Positions 39,501 to 48,385 are shown, numbered from the stretch's first letter. The stretch: 64,000 nucleotides of DNA from Rhizobium sp. P38BS-XIX (GCF_012641435.1 NZ_JABAIJ010000002.1:496001-560000), one strand, 5' to 3'. Notes: generated from the sequence alone by a model not told the origin. A program made the numbers and translations.

Positions 39501-39692
39501 GCCGCAGGCACCGCCCCCGATCGGCCAGGCTGCTGCGAATGATGCCGCATCTTTGGCACCATCGCGAAGCAAGCGCAGCCCTGATCGGACAACTTCACTG
39601 GCATTGCCATAGTCACCCGACGACAGGCATTCGGAAATGAACCCCTCAAGCTCCGGGGTCAGCGAGAAATTACGTGTGAGACGTTTGGCCAT
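36507..39692 (-). CDS. Hybrid histidine kinase with ParD-like antitoxin domain at the N-terminus
   Basis: A soluble 1061-residue hybrid kinase. Residues 1-50 match the ribbon-helix-helix of ParD-type antitoxins: [38 protein letters not shown]. Then PAS-like sensor domains ([40 protein letters not shown]; a third with [13 protein letters not shown]) and a coiled coil. HisKA follows with H526 in [12 protein letters not shown], then the ATPase ([24 protein letters not shown]). Receiver 1 has [15 protein letters not shown] and LFTDVVMPG; receiver 2 has [14 protein letters not shown] and [10 protein letters not shown]. The frame from antitoxin part to kinase is unbroken and without linker. No parE-like toxin is adjacent. 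The start has no strong ribosome site. Close paralogue of the kinase at 23612-26785. Confidence 0.88.
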   Translation of the reverse strand: MAKRLTRNFSLTPELEGFISECLSSGDYGNASEVVRSGLRLLRDGAKDAASFAAAWPIGGGACGSIIREKDWSETAIGPTSGWSVEFRTTVANIVNSPVAKVLMWGPGHVMIYNDTYAKIAGEKHPRALGSNVAEVWPEIWDWNRDMIEAGLRGELRSYHDQSMTLIRNGRPEQFIFDLFYTPVYEAHGKIGGVMCTVVDNSDRVAMEKRVSDSEDELRRVTDAVPMLISYVDRQHVYRFANHAYEAWFGMKPDDMIGKHIAAVIGEGPYENRRPDIDRALAGEVVTGEADMPVQGGAPRRLEIRYVPHVAGDGSVPGTYILGIDIEERAVREAELEMSNRRFRTAMNAVHGVLWTNSADGRMVGEQPGWAALTGQTFEQYQGFGWAQAVHPDDMDASVATWNAAVEAKSMYVHEHRVRRHDGAWRQFAIRALPIIGSKGDIVEWVGVHTDITHQRAAEAALRDQAEALSRQVRHRERAEEQLKQLNENLEARVITEIAERRQAEVKLAQAQKMETVGKLTGGVAHDFNNLLQVVSGNLQLLSKEVAGNQRAEAKIANAMAGVSRGSKLASQLLAFGRRQALEPKVVNISRFIREMDDMIRRAIGEAIEVETVVGGGLWNTFIDPTQIENALLNLAINARDAMEGQGKLTIELSNAHLDDAYARTHDEVTPGQYVMMAVTDTGSGMPPEIIEKVFEPFFSTKAEGKGSGLGLSMVYGFVKQSGGHVKIYSEVGHGTTIKLYLPRAVEAEDVEVAVDNGPIVGGTETVLVVEDDAEVRETVIAILTDLGYRTLKAVDASSALTVIDSGIPIDILFTDVVMPGTLKSPELARKAKERLPNIAVLFTSGYTENSIVHGGRLDAGVELLSKPYTREALARKFRHVLANQAQRSNAKTKDRLVERVRKLEQSPTPSAIMAEPSKVEPIKVKVDRATVLLVEDDALIRVNTAEMLQDAGLIVVEAGSAEEAKAALQTMAVDVLVTDVNLPGASGSELAAEARALRPATLIIYATGDPSSVRDETDAIVVAKPYDAEKLAEAIAKVGVGVSTGAHLDRVQGTDELDEA

Positions 39693-39893
39693 GACTGGCT
39701 CGTCTCACGGAATTTTACGTGTGTCAACGTGTGGCACTGCACAAGTCGTTTTCCGACCGAGTCAGCCTTCGCTTGGGGACGAGATTCGCATCTCGACAGT
39801 CAAAAATGGTTTCATGACGGACGAGGACCTCCGCCTGAAACCAAGCTTAACTTAGGGCGATCGCTGTCCCGGCATCCCGTCATCAATCCGGCG

Positions 39894-40661
39894 CTAGGCA
39901 GCGTCGGAGGCAATGTTCCTTGGCCCTGCGGGCGTCGCGAGAGATTCAAAACTCGGCTTTGCCAAAAAGTAACCCTGGATGAGGGAGACGCCAAGGTCTT
40001 TCAGCGTTGCCATCTCGTCAGCAGTTTCGACCCCTTCGCACAAAGGGACAATCGTCAGATCCTCCAGCATATCGAGCGAGTGTTTAACAATTTTGCGCCG
40101 GACGGGATCTGTGTCGATCCCCCGGATCAGGTCCATGTCCAGTTTTACGATGTCGGGCTGGAAGTGGGTCAGAAGCCCGAGCCCCGAGTGACCAGCTCCG
40201 AAATCGTCGATTGCCGTCTTGAATCCCATATCCCTGTAGGTGCGAAGGATATGGAGGACGTGTTTGGTATCGAGCTGCTCGTTCTCGGTAAATTCGAAGA
40301 TGATGCGGTCAAGAGGAAAACCGGTCTTCATCGCAGTTGCAAGGGTCAGCCGAATGCAGGCCCGCGGCTCATAGACTGCGTTCGGCATGAAGTTGATCGA
40401 TAGCTTCACATGATCAGCAGGATCGAAGAGTTCAGACGCCAACTCGATCGCCTTCACTCGACATTGCTGGTCGAACGCATAGCGATTGCCTTCCTTGACT
40501 TGGCTCAGAACGGAACCAGCCCGCTCGCCGTTCGGACCTCGCACCAAGGCCTCATGAGCAAAGACAGCGCCCGTATTGATATTGACGATCGGCTGAAACG
40601 CCATCGAAAAAGGAAGGTCGAAAGCGGCGCCATCGCGGCAGCCATCACAGTGCGTCGGCAT
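39894..40661 (-). CDS. EAL domain c-di-GMP phosphodiesterase
   Basis: A 255-residue single-domain EAL protein that should linearise c-di-GMP. The catalytic set is complete: E38 in HEALVRG, SINFMP, FEFTENE, IDDFGAGHSG, VKLDMDLIRG, CEGVET and QGYFLAKP. The N-terminus has CDGC at residues 5-8, a possible metal or redox site. It is divergent from the broken PAS-LuxR gene and 200 bases from the start of the ParD-kinase. Confidence 0.9.
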   Translation of the reverse strand: MPTHCDGCRDGAAFDLPFSMAFQPIVNINTGAVFAHEALVRGPNGERAGSVLSQVKEGNRYAFDQQCRVKAIELASELFDPADHVKLSINFMPNAVYEPRACIRLTLATAMKTGFPLDRIIFEFTENEQLDTKHVLHILRTYRDMGFKTAIDDFGAGHSGLGLLTHFQPDIVKLDMDLIRGIDTDPVRRKIVKHSLDMLEDLTIVPLCEGVETADEMATLKDLGVSLIQGYFLAKPSFESLATPAGPRNIASDAA

Positions 40662-40741
40662 ACAGAGCCCTCCATCAAGTGGCCAGCCTTACAGGATCAG
40701 CGATTAAACTTCCGTAGCTACAGCATAAGAAGTCGTCGTTG

Positions 40742-42404
40742 ATGCTCGACGCCATAAATATCCCATGCGGCGATGATCACTTACCCTTTAAATCGTTCCC
40801 AGGGACGCAACCTATTGGTCCGCCAATGCACTTGAGGGACGACATAAGTGAAATTCCTGATCCGCCAAAAATCAACAAGGGCAACCTTCAAGAACTGATC
40901 GAGGGTCTGAGTGACGGCATCATCCTTGTTGAGCAAGTTGGATGTATCGTTTGGGCTAATGCCGCAGCCATCGCCATGCATCGAGTGAGTAGCATTGAGC
41001 AGCCCGGAGGCGACGCAGCGGGATATCGGCGAACGTTCACTCTGCGGTATCGCAACAACCATCTTCTGGAAGAAGGCCAATACCCGATGGAGCGCCTTCT
41101 CGCTGGCGAGACAGTCGACGACGTGACCGTCGAGATATCGCCGGAACCGACGTCGGCGACAAGCCTGATGCATTGGCGCTGATCATCAAAGATGAGCCTC
41201 CACGATTCGAGGCAGAGGAGAGGTTCGAGCGATCATTCAATGTCAACCCCGCACCTGGTCTGATCTGTCGGCTCGACGATCAGCGGTTCATCAGGGTCAA
41301 CGAAGGATTTCTGGAGATGACGGGCTTCACCAAGGACGATGTCATCGGCAGGACCGTGGATGCAATCGGACTGTTCTCGAACTGCGACACCGGGGACGAT
41401 GCCCTATCGAAACTCACCGAAGGTCGGGTGATACGCCATCGAGGCCTTGGTTCCCCTGCCCGGCGGCGGCGACCGGCTTGTGATCGTCGCCGGCGAGCCG
41501 ATTTCCGAGGTCGAGAACCGTCTATGCTGTTTACCTTCGCCGATCTCGACGCAAGGCGAAAGGCCCAGAACGCTCTCCGTCAGAGCGAAGAGCGCTTTTC
41601 AAAATCTTTTCGGCTCTCACCTGCGCCAGCTGCAATTTCAAGGCGCGACGACTTGGTGTTCACGGAAGCAAACGACGAATTCCTGCAGATCTCGGGTTAC
41701 GCGTTGACTGAGGTCGTCGGCCGGACTGCCGGCGAACTCCGTCTATGGGAGGACATTTCCGCCGGACGCGCCGTTGAGCAGAAGCTGCGTGACAACACCT
41801 TCGTCGCAATGAGCAGATGCGGATGAAGCAGAAGGATGACGGTGTTGCCGACTGCCTTGTTTCTGTTGAACGCGTGGAGATCAATGACGAACAATGCGTC
41901 ATTTGGGCCCTTCAGGACGTCACGGAACGCCGGCGCGGCGAAGCACAGCTGGCTGAGGCGATCGAAATTGTCATGGCCGATACGTAATGGTTTAGCCACT
42001 CCATTGTCGAGCGTCTCGCGACCTTGAAGCACGGGTCGACGACAACGTCGACAGCCGGACTGCTGGAGCTTAGCGAGCGGGAGCGGGACATCCTCGGCCT
42101 GATCTGCAAAGGCCAAAGTGATGCGGAGATGGGAGAGACGCTACATCTTTCAAAGAACACCATTCGCAACCACATCGCATCCTTATACGGAAAGATCGGC
42201 GTTAACCGACGTGCAGCCGCTGTCATCTGGGCGCGCGGGAACCCGGCTTTAAAGGTGGCCCCGACGGAAAATTACCACCGCGTGGGGGTACAAAATCGCG
42301 CGGAAAGTGACGTGGAGCGCGCAAAAAGGTCATTTGATACTAATTACAATAGTACTTTCCACTCTGAACTTTCATCGGGAACGGTTCTATTTCCAAGATC
42401 ATGA
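40742..42404 (+). pseudogene. PAS-domain LuxR-type regulator, broken by several frameshifts and a stop
   Basis: Pieces of one regulator lie in successive frames. The first PAS is ELIEGLSDGIILVEQVGCIV from 40742. After a shift near 41140, FNVNPAPGLICRLDDQRFIR begins a second PAS (EMTGFTKDDVIGRTVDAIGL). A shift near 41450 follows, then a third PAS (FRLSPAPAAISRRDDLVFTE). After 41825 the piece MKQKDDGVADCLVSVERVEI runs to a TAA near 41986. The C-terminal helix-turn-helix is intact: LSERERDILGLICKGQSDAE and LHLSKNTIRNHIASLYGKIG. A shortened protein with only the LuxR domain could start near 42024, but no ribosome site supports it. Confidence 0.8.
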
Positions 42405-42458
42405 CGCCGGCGAATTCGGTGTCTGATGATCGAACGCTGTCTAAGGAAAGGCCACATT

Positions 42459-42638
42459 ATGGATAAGAACCGTATCGAAGGTGCCGCAAAGGAACTGAAG
42501 GGCACGATCAAGGAAGTTGCTGGCAAGGTCACCGGCAACAAGGAACTGGAAGCAGAAGGCAAGGTCGACAAGGCCGCCGGCCAGGTACAGAGCACCGTCG
42601 GCAAAGGCAAGGACGCCATCAAGGATGCGCTGAAGTAA
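42459..42638 (+). CDS. CsbD family stress protein
   Basis: A 59-residue CsbD protein (MDKNRIEGAAKELKGTIKEV, AGKVTGNKELEAEGKVDKA, AGQVQSTVGKGKDAIKDAL). It is closer to the family consensus than the copy at 35067. AAGGAAAG upstream of the ATG at 42459 sets the start; the frame to 42426 is not used. Confidence 0.92.
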   Translation: MDKNRIEGAAKELKGTIKEVAGKVTGNKELEAEGKVDKAAGQVQSTVGKGKDAIKDALK

Positions 42639-42703
42639 CGCCTTGCGATTGATCGGCTGCCTGGTTGGCGAGCCGATCGATCCCCATTCAGGGATCAACC
42701 ACG

Positions 42704-42964
42704 ATGCTATTCTCACTGTTCACGAGCGCGCCGGTCGCGGCAGATCCGACTGCGACCAACGCGGCAGTCAAGTGCCTTCTGGCTTATACCCATGGTCTTG
42801 AGGATTGCCAGATCGATGTCGAAACGGTCGACGGCGTCATTATGCTCACCGGTACGGCTTCTTCAGAGGACGCCGCGCGCATTGCGACATCGATCGCCTC
42901 CGATTTCGCGTCGAAGCCGGTGATATCAGGTCTGCAGTTAGCTGTGGCGTCAAAGCTGACCTGA
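42704..42964 (+). CDS. BON domain protein
   Basis: An 86-residue single BON domain: ATNAAVKCLLAYTHGLEDCQ, IDVETVDGVIMLTGTASSED, ARIATSIASDF. BON domains bind phospholipid surfaces and are often stress-induced. There is no signal peptide. It is 65 bases after csbD and probably cotranscribed. Confidence 0.82.
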   Translation: MLFSLFTSAPVAADPTATNAAVKCLLAYTHGLEDCQIDVETVDGVIMLTGTASSEDAARIATSIASDFASKPVISGLQLAVASKLT

Positions 42965-43010
42965 CCGAGCAGTGACTAGTACCCACCCAATTTCGAACAA
43001 GGAAAAGACA

Positions 43011-43532
43011 ATGAAAAAGATGCTCATTCTCGCCATGGCAACCGCTCTCGGCTTTGGTTCGGCTGCTGCCGCCGCTGACAACCATCACGGCAAAAAGCAG
43101 CAACACGGCCAGCAATTTGCGTCCCAGCCAAAAGAGCGACTTGGAACCCTGTCTTGCGAAGTGGCCGGTGGCATCGGACTGCTGGTCGGCTCCAGCCGCA
43201 CAGTCGATTGCCAGTTCAAACAGCGAACCGGCAGGGTCGAACGCTATACCGGTACGATTGGCAAGCTCGGCATCGATGTGGGTGTTACGGGCAAATCCTA
43301 TCTGAGCTGGATCGTGGTCAACACCACGCCGACAACCGTCGGAGAAGGCAGCCTTGCCGGGACCTATGTCGGAGCATCGGCCGGCGCATCACTTGGCCTG
43401 GGACTGGGTGCAAATGCGCTGATCGGCGGCAATGCCAAGAATTTTGGTTTGCAGCCGTTGAGTGCGGAGGCAGGCACAGGTCTAAACGTTGCAGCCGGCG
43501 TCTCGCGTCTGCAATTGCGTAAGGCAGGTTAA
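43011..43532 (+). CDS. DUF992 family exported protein
   Basis: A 173-residue protein with a clear signal peptide (MKKMLILAMATALGFGSAAA, cleavage after AAA-AD). A His-rich stretch (NHHGKKQQHGQQ) precedes the DUF992 core: LGTLSCEVAGGIGLLVGSS, VDCQFKQRTGRVERYTGTIG, GVTGKSYLSWIVV and a Gly/Ala-rich end. C54 and C71 could form a disulfide in the periplasm (position estimates). Function unknown; typical of rhizobia. AAGGAAAAG gives the start at 43011. Confidence 0.88.
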   Translation: MKKMLILAMATALGFGSAAAAADNHHGKKQQHGQQFASQPKERLGTLSCEVAGGIGLLVGSSRTVDCQFKQRTGRVERYTGTIGKLGIDVGVTGKSYLSWIVVNTTPTTVGEGSLAGTYVGASAGASLGLGLGANALIGGNAKNFGLQPLSAEAGTGLNVAAGVSRLQLRKAG

Positions 43533-43573
43533 TCCGCCCACCGATCGGCAGGCTTGGTGTCGCCTAACTCTTT

Positions 43574-43592
43574 GCGCCACACGTCGTGGCGC
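43574..43592. terminator. Hairpin between convergent genes
   Basis: Perfect 7-bp stem (GCGCCAC / GTGGCGC), loop ACGTC, between the DUF992 gene and the convergent VOC gene. It may serve both directions; there is no long T-run. Confidence 0.45.
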
Positions 43593-43647
43593 GGACTCTT
43601 AACGGGCGACATTCTATTCTTAAGCGCCCACTCATCCACTGGTCCAC

Positions 43648-44178
43648 TCATTCCTCGTCCTGCCACCTGCGCAGATCCGTCTGGTCATGGTAGGCCATGC
43701 GATCGGGCGTGGTGATGAACTCGATCGTCGTGCCCCACGGCATGCGGCAGTAACAGACCTTATTTCCTGGGCCCCTTTCGGTTGCGTAGGGAATAGCGCG
43801 CGGCGCGGTAAGAGGCGTGCCGCCTGCCTTTTCGAAGCGCTCGACCGATGCTTCGATGTCGTCGGTGTAGACACCGAAATGCGTAATGCCGAAGTCGCTT
43901 GCCCGAACCGGCTGGACTTGTTCGGGGCCGTGCATTTCAAAGAGCTCGATGTCAGGCCCGGTTCCGATCCTGACCATCGCCTGAGCACGCACGACCGTTC
44001 CCGGGAAAGCGCCGGTGGCTCGCTCGAATTCGGGTCCCTTCCGCTCCGGATCCTGCGCTCCGAAAGATTGATAGATCACCTGGCCCCCAAAAGCCTCCAC
44101 CAGGAACGATTTTGCCGCTTCGATGTCGGGCACCGTGATGCCGATATGATTGACGCCGCGAATGACGGGTGTCGTCAT
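43648..44178 (-). CDS. VOC (glyoxalase/bleomycin-resistance fold) family protein
   Basis: A 176-residue two-module VOC protein: VNHIGITVPDIEAAKSFLVE in the first half, FGITHFGVYTDDIEASVERF in the second. H11, E79 (IELFE), H97 or nearby and E153 (TTIEFI) could be the metal ligands by analogy. Such enzymes are glyoxalases, dioxygenases or epimerases; the substrate is unknown. It is the last of three leftward genes with a hydrolase and an SDR, under a divergent LysR regulator. AAGGAAGA precedes the ATG. Confidence 0.85.
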   Translation of the reverse strand: MTTPVIRGVNHIGITVPDIEAAKSFLVEAFGGQVIYQSFGAQDPERKGPEFERATGAFPGTVVRAQAMVRIGTGPDIELFEMHGPEQVQPVRASDFGITHFGVYTDDIEASVERFEKAGGTPLTAPRAIPYATERGPGNKVCYCRMPWGTTIEFITTPDRMAYHDQTDLRRWQDEE

Positions 44179-44277
44179 GATAGTCTTCCTTTCTTAGTTC
44201 ATTATCGAATGTGATCAGGCACAGGTTGCCCGCGGTGCCGCGACCCCTTTCGGCGCATGGCCGCGGACTGCAACGTT

Positions 44278-45126
44278 TCAACTGACCCCGAGGAAATCGA
44301 TCAGAGCGGCGGCGACTTCGTCTGGCCGCTCGTCTGCGACATAGTGGCTGCACCGCGCGATCGAGCCGCCCGTGACATTACTGGCGAACTCCATGAGCAT
44401 CGGGACCATATTCGAACCGAAGCGCTGCTCTCCGCCGAGAGCTAGCACCGGTACCTCGAGCGGCCGCTTCTTGTAATCGAGCGCGGATATGTGGTCGGCG
44501 GCAAGGGTGCGATACCATTCCATACCGGCGCGCGTGCGGCCAGGCAGAGCCATCGCCTTGGCGTAGATCTCGATGTCCTTAGGATTGAAGGTGCTATGAT
44601 CGTAGAACCGCTCCGCCATGAACGCCGAAACATAGTCATATTCGCGTCCAATTATGAGGCGCTCGGGTAAATCCCGATTGGCGTGGAAGGCAAAGTGCCA
44701 GATCCTTGCCGTCGTCGCCTCCCATTGGCTCCAGCCGGGAAGCGGAACGTCGAGCACTGCCAGGTGGGTTATAGCCTTCCGATATATGGCCGCCTGCGGC
44801 AATGCCACCATTCCGCCAATGTCATGGCCGCAAACGGCGTAACGTTCGTGCCCGAGGGCAAACATGACCTCGTGCGCGTCGCGCGCCATCGTCGCCTTGT
44901 CGTAGCCATCAGGCGGACAGTCGGAAAAGCCAGCGCCGCGCAGATCGATCGCCACCACGCTGAACTGCTCCGCGAGCAGCGGCATGACATGGTGCCATTC
45001 CCACCAGGTTTCCGGCCAACCGTGAAGCAGGAGGATCGGCCGACCCGACCCTCCTGTGACGGCGTTGATCTTGATGCCGTTCACCGGCACCATCTGCTGG
45101 GTAAACCCCTTCAACGTCGGGATCAT
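44278..45126 (-). CDS. Alpha/beta hydrolase, epoxide-hydrolase-like
   Basis: A 282-residue alpha/beta hydrolase. The oxyanion motif is LLLHGWPETWWEWH. The nucleophile elbow is GHDIGG, with Asp instead of Ser, as in epoxide hydrolases and haloalkane or fluoroacetate dehalogenases. The histidine is in CSHYVADERPDEVA. A cap domain with WHFAFHANRDLPERLI lies between. Acts on a small epoxide or halo-compound by analogy; the substrate is unknown. GAAAGAGATC gives the ribosome site. Confidence 0.88.
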   Translation of the reverse strand: MIPTLKGFTQQMVPVNGIKINAVTGGSGRPILLLHGWPETWWEWHHVMPLLAEQFSVVAIDLRGAGFSDCPPDGYDKATMARDAHEVMFALGHERYAVCGHDIGGMVALPQAAIYRKAITHLAVLDVPLPGWSQWEATTARIWHFAFHANRDLPERLIIGREYDYVSAFMAERFYDHSTFNPKDIEIYAKAMALPGRTRAGMEWYRTLAADHISALDYKKRPLEVPVLALGGEQRFGSNMVPMLMEFASNVTGGSIARCSHYVADERPDEVAAALIDFLGVS

Positions 45127-45174
45127 GATCTCTTTCCAGTCAATGTTGATATTTGAACCGAGTTCAGCCAGCGC

Positions 45175-45999
45175 TCAGTGTTGGTCGAAATCGGTGGCAA
45201 TGGAAATGTCTCGCCAGGCGTCGATATCGCCGAGAAAAGAAGCCAGCTTCCGCTCGGCGATCGAATGCGCGATGGGGCCGAGCGGCAGATGAAGTGGGGC
45301 GTCATCTGCATCGACCGCCTGCAGGATCACCGCAATCGCCTTGTCGGGATCGCCCGCCTGATTGCCATTGTTGGTTTCGCGATAGTGCCTGCGCGAGCTC
45401 GCGGCATATTCCGGCATTTCTTTCGCGGCTATCGTGATCGAGCGACCAAGAAAATCAGTTCGAAACGGGCCAGGTTCAACGATCATTACACGGATGCCGA
45501 ACGGCTTCAGCTCACCGGCGAGCGCTTCGGAAATCCCCTCCACGGCGAACTTGGCAGCATTGTAATATCCGGCACCGCCGCTGCCAGCGATGCCTGCACC
45601 GGACGACAGGTTGACGATGGTTCCGCCCGAACGGCGCAGGACCGGCAGGGCCGCCTTCGTCGTTTCGATCAGACCGAAGACGTTCACCTCGAACATTGGC
45701 CGATATTCTTCTGCGGTGCCTTCCTCGATCGCGCCAAACAGTCCGTAGCCGGCATTGTTCACGAGCACATCAAAGCCACCGAATGTATCGACGGCCTTTG
45801 CGACCGCCGCCTTGGCTGCCGCTGCATCCGTTACGTCCAGCGGTAAGGTGATCATGCGGCCGCCGGAATGCTCGGCCATTTCTCTGATCATCTCCACATT
45901 GCGGGCCGTCGCGATGACCTGATCGCCGCGCTCGGCCGCAGCAATCGCGAGCCGTTTTCCGAAGCCGCTCGAGCAGCCTGTGATGAGCCACGTTTTCAT
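45175..45999 (-). CDS. Short-chain dehydrogenase/reductase
   Basis: A complete 274-residue classical SDR: ITGCSSGFGKRLAIAAAERG (TGxxxGxG cofactor site), LPLDVTDAAAAKAAV, VLVNNAGYG, IVNLSSGAG, and the catalytic Y-x-x-x-K in YYNAAKFAVEG. NADP preference is suggested by the basic TARNVEM after the second strand. First gene of the SDR-hydrolase-VOC operon, 101 bases from the divergent LysR gene. Confidence 0.92.
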   Translation of the reverse strand: MKTWLITGCSSGFGKRLAIAAAERGDQVIATARNVEMIREMAEHSGGRMITLPLDVTDAAAAKAAVAKAVDTFGGFDVLVNNAGYGLFGAIEEGTAEEYRPMFEVNVFGLIETTKAALPVLRRSGGTIVNLSSGAGIAGSGGAGYYNAAKFAVEGISEALAGELKPFGIRVMIVEPGPFRTDFLGRSITIAAKEMPEYAASSRRHYRETNNGNQAGDPDKAIAVILQAVDADDAPLHLPLGPIAHSIAERKLASFLGDIDAWRDISIATDFDQH

Positions 46000-46039
46000 T
46001 GGTTTCTCCGCTCGTTTTCAGAAGATGACTTGAATCTAG

Positions 46040-46095
46040 ATGTTTATATTTGTACTTGAAGTGACATAATTGTAATTCCGATGTTCATTTTTGTA
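46040..46095. promoter_or_regulatory. Direct repeats between SDR operon and lysR gene
   Basis: ATGTTTATATTTGTA at 46040-46054 and ATGTTCATTTTTGTA at 46081-46095 (13 of 15 identical, 41 bases apart), with a shorter ACATAATTGTA at 46064-46074 between. They fill the divergent intergenic region and are candidates for LysR binding and the promoters. Confidence 0.5.
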
Positions 46096-46100
46096 AGGGA

Positions 46101-46967
46101 ATGGCCATGGAATGGAGTGACGTCAGAATCTTTCTTGCTATTGCGCGATCCGGCACGCTCGGCGGCGCTGCGCGCGTTCTTCAGACGAGCCATCCGACCG
46201 TCGGCAGACGGCTGCGTGCCCTTGAGGAAGCGATCGGCCACACACTCTTCCAGCGGACCGCGGACGGTCTTGTCCTCACCGAAGAGGGTCACGGGATCAT
46301 CGCGCTGGCAGAGCAGATGGAAGAAGGCGCGCTGGCCATGGAGCGCAGGCTCGCCGGGCAGGGGCAAAATCTCAAAGGCAATCTGCGCATCTCATCAGCC
46401 GACTGGTTTGGGTCCTATGTCCTGCCGCCAATCCTTGCAGATTTTTCGAGCGCCTACCCCAATGTCGACGCCGAAATCCTGACTGGTACACGTCAGTTCA
46501 ACCTGGCCCAGCGAGAGGCCGACATTGCGTTTCGAATCGTTCCATTCAACACCGCCGATATCGTTCAGCGGCGGCTCTTCAAGCTCGAATACGGCGTTTA
46601 TATCGCCGTGGCATCACCTGATCCGCAATATGGCGACGGGACTGGTTTCCGGCTGATCACCCACGATACGTCGACCGGACAGTTTCCTGATATCGATTGG
46701 CTCATCGAGAGTTTCCCGAACGCGCGACCGGTCCTGCGATCAAATAACCGCAACGTTCAGGGCCGAATGTGTCGGCAAGGCATAGGAATCGCCGTTCTGC
46801 CGCGCGTCGTAGGCAATCAGACTCCAGGTATTCGCAGACTGGAACTGCCGACGTCGCCGCCGGCGCGCGACATTTGGATGGGATATCACAGAGACCTGCG
46901 ACGCCTTCAGCGTCTTCGTGCATTCATCTCGACCGTTTCAAATCATCTCGTGAGCGAGATCGCATAA
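46101..46967 (+). CDS. LysR-family transcriptional regulator
   Basis: A 288-residue LysR-type regulator. Winged helix at 3-65 (WSDVRIFLAIARSGTLGGAA, TSHPTVGRRLRALEEAIGHT, LFQRTADGLVLTEEG) and a substrate-binding domain from about 95 (LRISSADWFGSYVLPPILAD, GIGIAVLPRVVG). It is divergent from the SDR-hydrolase-VOC operon, its likely target. The N-terminus could begin at the ATG at 46101 or 46107. Confidence 0.92.
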   Translation: MAMEWSDVRIFLAIARSGTLGGAARVLQTSHPTVGRRLRALEEAIGHTLFQRTADGLVLTEEGHGIIALAEQMEEGALAMERRLAGQGQNLKGNLRISSADWFGSYVLPPILADFSSAYPNVDAEILTGTRQFNLAQREADIAFRIVPFNTADIVQRRLFKLEYGVYIAVASPDPQYGDGTGFRLITHDTSTGQFPDIDWLIESFPNARPVLRSNNRNVQGRMCRQGIGIAVLPRVVGNQTPGIRRLELPTSPPARDIWMGYHRDLRRLQRLRAFISTVSNHLVSEIA

Positions 46968-47119
46968 AGGCCGGCGGACAATAATCTTCCTTGGGGTAGA
47001 AGTCTCGCAGCCGGCGTCTTCGCGATCGACAGATCGACCAAAGAATTGCCTTCTTTGGTTCGCCAACGGTTCATCGCCGCTGCCCTTATATGTGCCAGGG
47101 ACGTGCAGGGAGTGAAGAT
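46968..47119. other. Short intergenic stretch
   Basis: Nothing recognised before the small exported protein remnant. Confidence 0.3.
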
Positions 47120-47418
47120 ATGAAAATGCTTTTAATCCCCTCGACAATAACCGCAGCTGGCCTGTTCACTTCGGTCGCTGAAGCAATGCCCTTTATATCC
47201 GCTCCAGTCTCAGGACCGGTTAGCTCGGCGAATATTGTTAGCGTAGACTACGCATGCGGTCGCGGCTTCCATGAAAATCAAATGGGCGCATTGCCGCCCA
47301 AATGGCCCCCCGTGGCTACGCCTACGGTAGAGAAGGCTACGGATGGAGGCATCGCCCACCGCCCCCGCCGCCGTGGGCCCACTATCACCACCATCGGCAT
47401 TACGACGACCGATGGTAG
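47120..47418 (+). pseudogene. GCG_CRPN-type small exported protein, frameshifted
   Basis: A signal peptide (MKMLLIPSTITAAGLFTSVA, then EA) is followed by VDYACGRGFHENQMG, the start of the GCG_CRPN repeat family in which CGxGFH...G-CRPN is expected. The frame shifts near 47290. The next frame gives the typical His/Pro/Tyr-rich end (PRGYAYGREGYGWRHRPPPP, WAHYHHHRHYDDRW and TAG at 47416). Short Tyr/His-rich exported proteins of this kind are frequent in rhizobia; role unknown. Confidence 0.6.
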
Positions 47419-47425
47419 CTATCAG

Positions 47426-47446
47426 GAGCCCGGTAAAGCCGGGCTC
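47426..47446 (+). terminator. Hairpin after the exported protein
   Basis: Perfect 8-bp stem (GAGCCCGG / CCGGGCTC), loop TAAAG, eight bases after the restored stop. It lacks a T-run. Confidence 0.5.
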
Positions 47447-47454
47447 GCTTGCGG

Positions 47455-47616
47455 TCAGGGCCCGGGTGAGGTCCCATGACGAGTGCTAATGACATTTCCG
47501 GTGTCAATGCCCTGCACCGAATTCCCGATCAGATTTATACCGATCGCGATTATTCCAGCCCAAACGACAACTGAAAACGTAAAGGCAAGCACCAGGCAGC
47601 GGAGGCGAGTAGACAT
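47455..47616 (-). CDS. Small single-pass membrane protein, 53 residues
   Basis: A leftward frame from ATG at 47614-47616 to TGA at 47455. The front is MSTRLRCLVLAFTFSVVVW, then AGIIAIGINLIG, giving one hydrophobic helix at about residues 6-30 with positive N-terminus. The rest is short and polar. Only a weak ribosome site (TTAGG). Coding bias is reasonable and the topology sensible, but it is short enough to arise by chance. Confidence 0.4.
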   Translation of the reverse strand: MSTRLRCLVLAFTFSVVVWAGIIAIGINLIGNSVQGIDTGNVISTRHGTSPGP

Positions 47617-47777
47617 GGCCTAATCTAAACTAGTTGGGTTAGCGAGGCTTCCCTCAAATCTCACCATCAGCAATGGAGGGGCAGGATTGCCTTTTGATTG
47701 CAGGGCGGAACGATCAGTGACTGTCGGAGTTCGCTTCGTATGCCCAGGGATATTCCGGACTGCGAAGGAGAGAAGCT

Positions 47778-48074
47778 ATGCACCCGTTCGGTCCAATCAG
47801 CACCGCCGACAAAAAACCGACAACGCCGCCGATGTCCAGCAACCACGCGCGGCCGAACTTGATGCGGCAAGCCCAAGTGATACCGCCACACCAGGTCGAC
47901 CTAACCCTTGCTCCGACGACGTTGGAACAGATTAGGGCGCCGTCCGAGATCATCGACCATAAGAAGCATAAGCAGCTAGTCACAATGGTTTACTCAGAAG
48001 GTGGCTCGGGTACCGACGCCAAGGCCTTCGATCAGTCGAGAGAGCTGCACGACAAGGACATTCAAGTTCCTTGA
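47778..48074 (+). CDS. Hypothetical protein, 98 residues, uncertain
   Basis: A polar protein (MHPFGPISTADKKPTTPPMS, LAPTTLEQIRAPSEIIDHKK, AFDQSRELHDKDIQ). GAAGGAGAG before the ATG is a good ribosome site and is the main support. On the other strand a frame with hydrophobic content overlaps it. No domain. Confidence 0.35.
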   Translation: MHPFGPISTADKKPTTPPMSSNHARPNLMRQAQVIPPHQVDLTLAPTTLEQIRAPSEIIDHKKHKQLVTMVYSEGGSGTDAKAFDQSRELHDKDIQVP

Positions 48075-48234
48075 GCGACACGTAAGCTCCCCAAGAACGA
48101 TGCTTGATCAGATGATCGTGGGTTCAAATTGGCTCCCGAGCAACCGCCGCACAGACCGTCGGGTAAACTCTTTGAATTTGGAATCTCATTTCCTAACTGT
48201 GCGACGTCGAACGCCTAGAGGAAAGGAGATAGCG

Positions 48235-48385
48235 ATGACCGACACCAAATTCGGTCGCCCGTTGTTCGTATATTCGAGAGCTCGCCAGCCTACAGGATGT
48301 GTTCGACTTTCTCGATGACTGGCCCATGGATAAGAGAGGCGACACTTACGATGTGCTGATCAAAGCGTGCCGGATGGCAGCTTAG
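48235..48385 (+). pseudogene. DUF982 gene remnant
   Basis: From the ATG at 48235, with AGGAAAGGAG in front, MTDTKFGRPLFVY is read. After a shift near 48273 the DUF982-like RELASLQDVFDFLDDWPMDK and DTYDVLIKACRMAA follow to a TAG at 48383. The usual C-terminal helix is lost. One indel plus an early stop. Confidence 0.55.

Noticed and set aside
38766-39542. 258-codon plus-strand frame
   Set aside because: Antisense to the hybrid kinase; no domain resemblance.
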